Part shown: piece after piece, positions 5,696 through 8,680 of the stretch | How the letters are laid out: each line of letters starts with the position of its first letter | Numbering within the stretch: position 1 is the stretch's first letter | Origin: an uncultured Clostridia bacterium | Lineage (GTDB): Bacteria; Bacillota; Clostridia; Lachnospirales; Lachnospiraceae | NCBI GenBank assembly: GCA_946623485.1 | Contig: CAMORF010000080.1 | Coordinates: forward strand, 1 to 8,680 | Length of the DNA: 8,680 bases | Reading direction: 5' to 3' | The notes under the pieces: generated by a model | What the model saw: the letters and a program-made list of their open reading frames with translations, nothing else | What the model was told of the DNA's origin: nothing | Databases searched by the model: none | Position numbers and translations under genes: made by a program

Positions 5696-7151
5696 AATGT
5701 ATATCTCCGATCAGATACAGAGAGCCCACGCAAAACAGGACACTCCCTGCCTGCTCCCTGACCGCCCTGCGGTAGGCCGTTCCGGCATCCGGCTCCACTG
5801 TAACGGATTGCTGCCCCGCCGCACGAAATTCCTCCGCCAGCAGCGCTGCGTCCAGCTTCCTGCGCCATCCCGTCGTTGTCACGATAATGCTGCCATACGT
5901 TACGCCCCGGCACAGCTCCCGGACCATCTCCTTGTGGTCCTTATCCGCGACGATGGCAGTAAGCAGATGCACCTGCCTGTGCGCGGCCACCCTCCGGATC
6001 TCCCGGGCGATCTCACGGATTCCGTCCGGATTATGCGCCCCGTCCAGGAAGACATCCTTGTGGATCTCCTCCATCCTGCCCGGCCACTTCGTCCGGGCAA
6101 TCGCAGTCTGTACCGATTCCCGGCGCGCCCCCAGACGAAGTGCGCAGATCGCCGCCAGGCATGCGTTTTCCACCTGATATTCCGCTGCAAATGGAATCGT
6201 CAGGTCCAATGTCTGTGCTGCAGGAAGCGTAAGCCTTGCCAGGATTGACCCGGCCCTCCGTTCCAGAATCTTTGCCTGCTCCGGCATCAGGCCGATCGCC
6301 TCCGCGCCTTTCCTTTCGCACTGCTCCCGGATTACCCGGGCGCTTGCCGGATCCTTCGCGCTGTACACACAGGGTACCTCAGGACGGATGATCCCCGCCT
6401 TCTCAGAAGCGATCAGCTCCACCGTGTCCCCAAGATACTTCGTATGATCCAGTCCGATCGAAGTGATCACCTCTGCATCCGCTTTCACGATGGTATTCGT
6501 CGCGTCCAGCCTGCCTCCCATCCCGGTCTCACAGATCACAAGATCTGCCTGCCGTTCCTGGAACCAGCACATCCCCATGGCAAACAGGGATTCAAACAAG
6601 GTTGGGTCCTGCCCGCCTTCCCCCTTCAGCCTGCGGACTGCGCGCGCTGTCCGCGCAAAAACATTCCGGAATTCCTCATCCGGAATCTGCTCCCCATTCA
6701 GCTGCATCCGCTCATTGATCCGGACCAGGTGCGGAGAGGTAAAAAGGCCTGTCCTTCTTCCTTCTTCCTGGAAAATGCGCGCGAGGAAGGCGCAAGTGCT
6801 TCCTTTTCCATTCGTCCCCGCGACATGGATCACGTGAAAAGACTCCTCCGGGTGTCCCAGAAGCTCAAGAAGCCTGGTTGTATTGGCAGGGTCATTTTTC
6901 CTGGTAAACAAAGGAAGCGACAGAAGGAAGCGTACCACTTCCTCGTAGGAATCTGCCTCCCAGCCGGAATCTGCCTCTTTGCAGGAATCTGCCTCCCTGT
7001 AGGAGTCTGCCTCTTTGCAGGAATCTGCCTCCCTGTAGGAGTCTGCCTCTTTGCAGGAATCTGCCTCCCTGTAGGAGTCTGCCTCCCTGCCCTGGCAATT
7101 CTCCTGTTCCTGGTAACCTGCCTGTTCTTTCAACAAAATCCTGCACCTCAC
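5682..7151 (-). CDS. folC: Folylpolyglutamate synthase / dihydrofolate synthase FolC with a repetitive N-terminal extension
   Basis: FolC adds glutamate to folates (and often to dihydropteroate) using ATP, in the cytosol. Seen with 489-residue numbering: the P-loop AGTNGKGST (111-119), FTSPHLVRINER (137-148), ETGMGGRLDATN (208-219), SIGLDHTKYLGDT (231-243), the EKAGIIRP motif (250-257), and FLDGAHNPDG (368-377) of the glutamate ligase domain. The core begins at SYEEVVRFLLSLPLF (about residue 68); the first 67 or so residues are extra and include eight hexapeptide units (22-69). There is no ATG before Met149, so the start must be non-ATG. GTG 7149-7151 is the longest option but lacks an SD; the TTG codons just after it have GAGGTG seven or ten bases upstream and fit better. 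It lies 69 bases after rpoD with no terminator between. Confidence 0.93.
   Translation of the reverse strand: MRCRILLKEQAGYQEQENCQGREADSYREADSCKEADSYREADSCKEADSYREADSCKEADSGWEADSYEEVVRFLLSLPLFTRKNDPANTTRLLELLGHPEESFHVIHVAGTNGKGSTCAFLARIFQEEGRRTGLFTSPHLVRINERMQLNGEQIPDEEFRNVFARTARAVRRLKGEGGQDPTLFESLFAMGMCWFQERQADLVICETGMGGRLDATNTIVKADAEVITSIGLDHTKYLGDTVELIASEKAGIIRPEVPCVYSAKDPASARVIREQCERKGAEAIGLMPEQAKILERRAGSILARLTLPAAQTLDLTIPFAAEYQVENACLAAICALRLGARRESVQTAIARTKWPGRMEEIHKDVFLDGAHNPDGIREIAREIRRVAAHRQVHLLTAIVADKDHKEMVRELCRGVTYGSIIVTTTGWRRKLDAALLAEEFRAAGQQSVTVEPDAGTAYRRAVREQAGSVLFCVGSLYLIGDIHYAEL
6945..7088. repeat. Tandem array of eight 18-bp units inside folC
   Basis: Eight units of 18 bases, built on (GCA/GTA)GGA(A/G)TCTGCCTC plus three variable bases on the plus strand. 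The last six units alternate, forming a higher-order 36-bp repeat: 6981-7016 and 7017-7052 are identical, and 7053-7088 differs by two bases. On the coding strand each unit gives (R/K)EADS(Y/C). Because 18 is a multiple of three, gain or loss of units keeps folC in frame. No spacers, so not a CRISPR array. Confidence 0.97.
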
Positions 7152-7220
7152 AGTTTAAAGCGCAAAAATCAAATCTGTTTGCAGCACTTTATGATCTGCT
7201 CACGAATCAGGAGTAGATCC

Positions 7221-8408
7221 TTAGTTCAGGAAATCCTTCAGCCGTTTGGAGCGGCTTGGATGCCTGAGCTTTCTGAGCGCCTTCGCCTCAATCTGGCGGA
7301 TACGCTCCCTGGTGACATTGAACTCTTTCCCGACCTCTTCGAGGGTCCTTGCCCTGCCGTCTTCCAGGCCGAAGCGCAGCTTCACCACCTGCCGCTCCCT
7401 GTCCGTCAGAGACTCCAGCGCATTTGCAAGCTCCGCCCGGAGCATGGAAAATGTCGCGCTGTCAGCAGGAGAAAGCGCGGTATCATCCTCGATAAAATCT
7501 CCCAGATGGGAATCATCCTCTTCCCCGATGGGGGTATCCAGGGAGACCGGGTCTCTGGAGATCTTCAAAACTTCCCGTACCCTTGCAGGCGGAACCCCCA
7601 GACGGTCCGCCACTTCCTCCGGCGTAGGCTCCCGCCCGAGTTCCTGCAGCAGCTGCCTGGTCATGCGGAGCGTCTTATTGATGGTCTCTACCATATGCAC
7701 CGGCACCCGGATCGTACGGCCGGTGTCCGCGATCCCCCGCGTGATTGCCTGGCGGATCCACCAGGTCGCATAGGTCGAAAATTTATATCCTTTCGTGTAG
7801 TCAAATTTATCGACAGCCTTCATCAGGCCCATATTTCCCTCCTGGATCAGATCCAGGAAAGGCATGCCGCGCCCTACGTATTTTTTTGCAATCGAAACAA
7901 CAAGACGCAGGTTTGCCTCCGTCAGGGCTCTCTTGGCCTCCACATCCCCCGACTCTACACGCTTGGCAAGATCCACCTCCTGCTCAGACGTAAGCAGGGG
8001 GACATTGCCGATTTCCTTCAGGTACATACGGACCGGATCCTCCGTCGAGACGCCTTCCAGCACTTCTGCCGTCTCTTCGATCCGGACCTCCTCCACCTCG
8101 CTAAGCTCCTCAAGGGTAGTGTCTTCATCATCCAGAAGATCATCCCCGGTATCAATGAGAATCTCATCCGTCTCAACATCCGGATCCACACCTGCGGCAT
8201 CCGGCTCCGGGCCGTTCCCCTGGGTAATGATAATATTCTGTCCCTTCAGGTAATCATATATCTCTTCAATCTCATCCACCGGAAGATTCATGCCTTCAAA
8301 AGCCACGGATATCTCATCGATGTCGAGGGTTCCTTTATTGTTCTTTGCTTTTTCAACCAGGTTCCGAAGTGTTTCCAGAAAAATAGCCTGTGCTTCTTTT
8401 TCATTCAT
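7221..8408 (-). CDS. rpoD: RNA polymerase primary sigma factor RpoD (SigA)
   Basis: This is the housekeeping sigma factor that directs RNA polymerase to -10/-35 promoters. From the ATG at 8406-8408 it has 395 residues. In order: a region 1.1-like N terminus (1-65), a very acidic linker (67-118), region 1.2 with [12 protein letters not shown] (about 123), region 2 (163-224) with [20 protein letters not shown] and the -10-melting motif [12 protein letters not shown], region 3 (225-296) with [10 protein letters not shown], and region 4 (333-393) with the helix-turn-helix [21 protein letters not shown] chose this start because AGGA lies six bases before it; an ATG 36 bases upstream (8442-8444, [10 protein letters not shown]) has no good ribosome site and would add 12 residues. 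It follows clpX by about 100 bases and precedes folC. Confidence 0.97.
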   Translation of the reverse strand: MNEKEAQAIFLETLRNLVEKAKNNKGTLDIDEISVAFEGMNLPVDEIEEIYDYLKGQNIIITQGNGPEPDAAGVDPDVETDEILIDTGDDLLDDEDTTLEELSEVEEVRIEETAEVLEGVSTEDPVRMYLKEIGNVPLLTSEQEVDLAKRVESGDVEAKRALTEANLRLVVSIAKKYVGRGMPFLDLIQEGNMGLMKAVDKFDYTKGYKFSTYATWWIRQAITRGIADTGRTIRVPVHMVETINKTLRMTRQLLQELGREPTPEEVADRLGVPPARVREVLKISRDPVSLDTPIGEEDDSHLGDFIEDDTALSPADSATFSMLRAELANALESLTDRERQVVKLRFGLEDGRARTLEEVGKEFNVTRERIRQIEAKALRKLRHPSRSKRLKDFLN

Positions 8409-8472
8409 ATCTGTTCCTGCTCCCTTACCACTCATTCCTTCCATGCCGGTTCTTTCGGCCTTCTGCTTCTGC

Positions 8473-8504
8473 CATGCTTCCCAAAGTGCATGCTTCCCAA
8501 AGTG
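8473..8504. repeat. Exact 16-bp tandem duplication between clpX and rpoD
   Basis: CATGCTTCCCAAAGTG occurs twice head to tail (8473-8488 and 8489-8504) on the plus strand, just after the clpX stop codon and before rpoD. The two copies are identical. It is not a dyad and has no U-tract, so it is not a terminator; it may be a recent slippage event or a pair of protein sites. Confidence 0.9.
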
Positions 8505-8511
8505 GCATTGT

Positions 8512-8680
8512 TTAGGATCCGGTCAGCATCGCGTGCTGTGTGCCGCGCATGGTGACCACAGGTCCGCCCGTATGCTCGATGTATTCCCGTGTGATGAGCA
8601 CCTTTCCGATGTTGTCATCCTTCGGGATCTCATACATGATATCCAGCATGAATTCTTCAATGACTGACCTGAGCGCTCTT
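8512..8680 (-). CDS. clpX: ATP-dependent Clp protease ATP-binding subunit ClpX, C-terminal end (cut by window edge)
   Basis: Only the last 55 complete codons and the stop are in the window; the rest lies beyond the right edge. ClpX is an AAA+ unfoldase that feeds substrates to ClpP. The visible part is the C-terminal small AAA+ subdomain: [19 protein letters not shown], corresponding to the family's GAR.LRSI.E..MLD.MY.IP (the Arg of the GAR sensor-2 motif is the first visible residue), then [20 protein letters not shown] and a short tail ending in MLTGS. The frame ends in TAA at 8512-8514. This was assigned from the motif alone, since the Walker motifs and the zinc-binding domain are outside the window. 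It lies upstream of rpoD with no terminator visible between them. Confidence 0.88.
   Translation of the reverse strand, partial: RALRSVIEEFMLDIMYEIPKDDNIGKVLITREYIEHTGGPVVTMRGTQHAMLTGS

Noticed and set aside
6945..7088. CRISPR array
   Set aside because: Units are contiguous 18-mers with no unique spacers and lie in a coding frame.
8409..8444. RpoD start at ATG 8442-8444
   Set aside because: Possible, but its upstream lacks a good ribosome site, whereas the ATG at 8406-8408 has AGGA six bases before it; kept only as an alternative.
6444..8555. 703-codon open frame on the plus strand
   Set aside because: It lies opposite folC and rpoD, which have unmistakable family motifs. The plus-strand translation has no domain pattern, is rich in Arg, Pro, His, Leu and Cys, and its repeats are just the folC minisatellite read backwards.

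Overview
The window looks like core chromosome of a Firmicute, most likely a clostridium of the Lachnospiraceae type. This is inferred from the style of RpoD, ClpX, MraZ and RsmH, from strong Shine-Dalgarno (SD) sites, and from mraZ followed by rsmH with MraZ boxes upstream. I saw no phage, insertion-sequence, tRNA, rRNA or CRISPR signal. Every supported gene is on the minus strand, so transcription runs from high to low coordinates.

In transcription order: the 3' end of clpX (8512-8680), rpoD encoding the primary sigma factor (7221-8408), folC (5682-7151), an unnamed 58-residue gene (5519-5695) that overlaps folC and the next gene, and a membrane-anchored zinc-ribbon/TPR protein (3765-5522). 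After a 196-base gap comes a 661-residue protein with an N-terminal RelA/SpoT-type nucleotidyltransferase domain and a large unrecognised C-terminal part (1583-3568), closed by a clear intrinsic terminator (1511-1549). The cell-wall/division cluster then starts with its own promoter, an array of 10-bp-spaced MraZ boxes and mraZ (817-1248). A 294-base gap follows, and then the first 174 codons of rsmH, which runs off the left edge.

I see three transcription blocks. clpX/rpoD/folC/58-aa/TPR are close or overlapping with no visible terminator between them. The RelA-like gene has a candidate promoter and a real terminator. mraZ has a promoter controlled by MraZ boxes. The last three genes of the first block are probably translationally coupled.

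The unusual parts are: (1) the RelA/SpoT-like protein, whose G-loop lacks the usual tyrosine and histidine and which is fused to about 450 uncharacterised residues; (2) an in-frame tandem array of eight 18-bp units forming an N-terminal extension of FolC that has no ATG start; (3) an exact 20-residue duplication at the C terminus of the TPR protein, kept identical while seven synonymous changes accumulated; (4) a hairpin-rich, repeat-rich 294-base insertion between mraZ and rsmH, with a candidate promoter and a possible micro-ORF. The RelA-like protein is the best candidate for an undescribed system.
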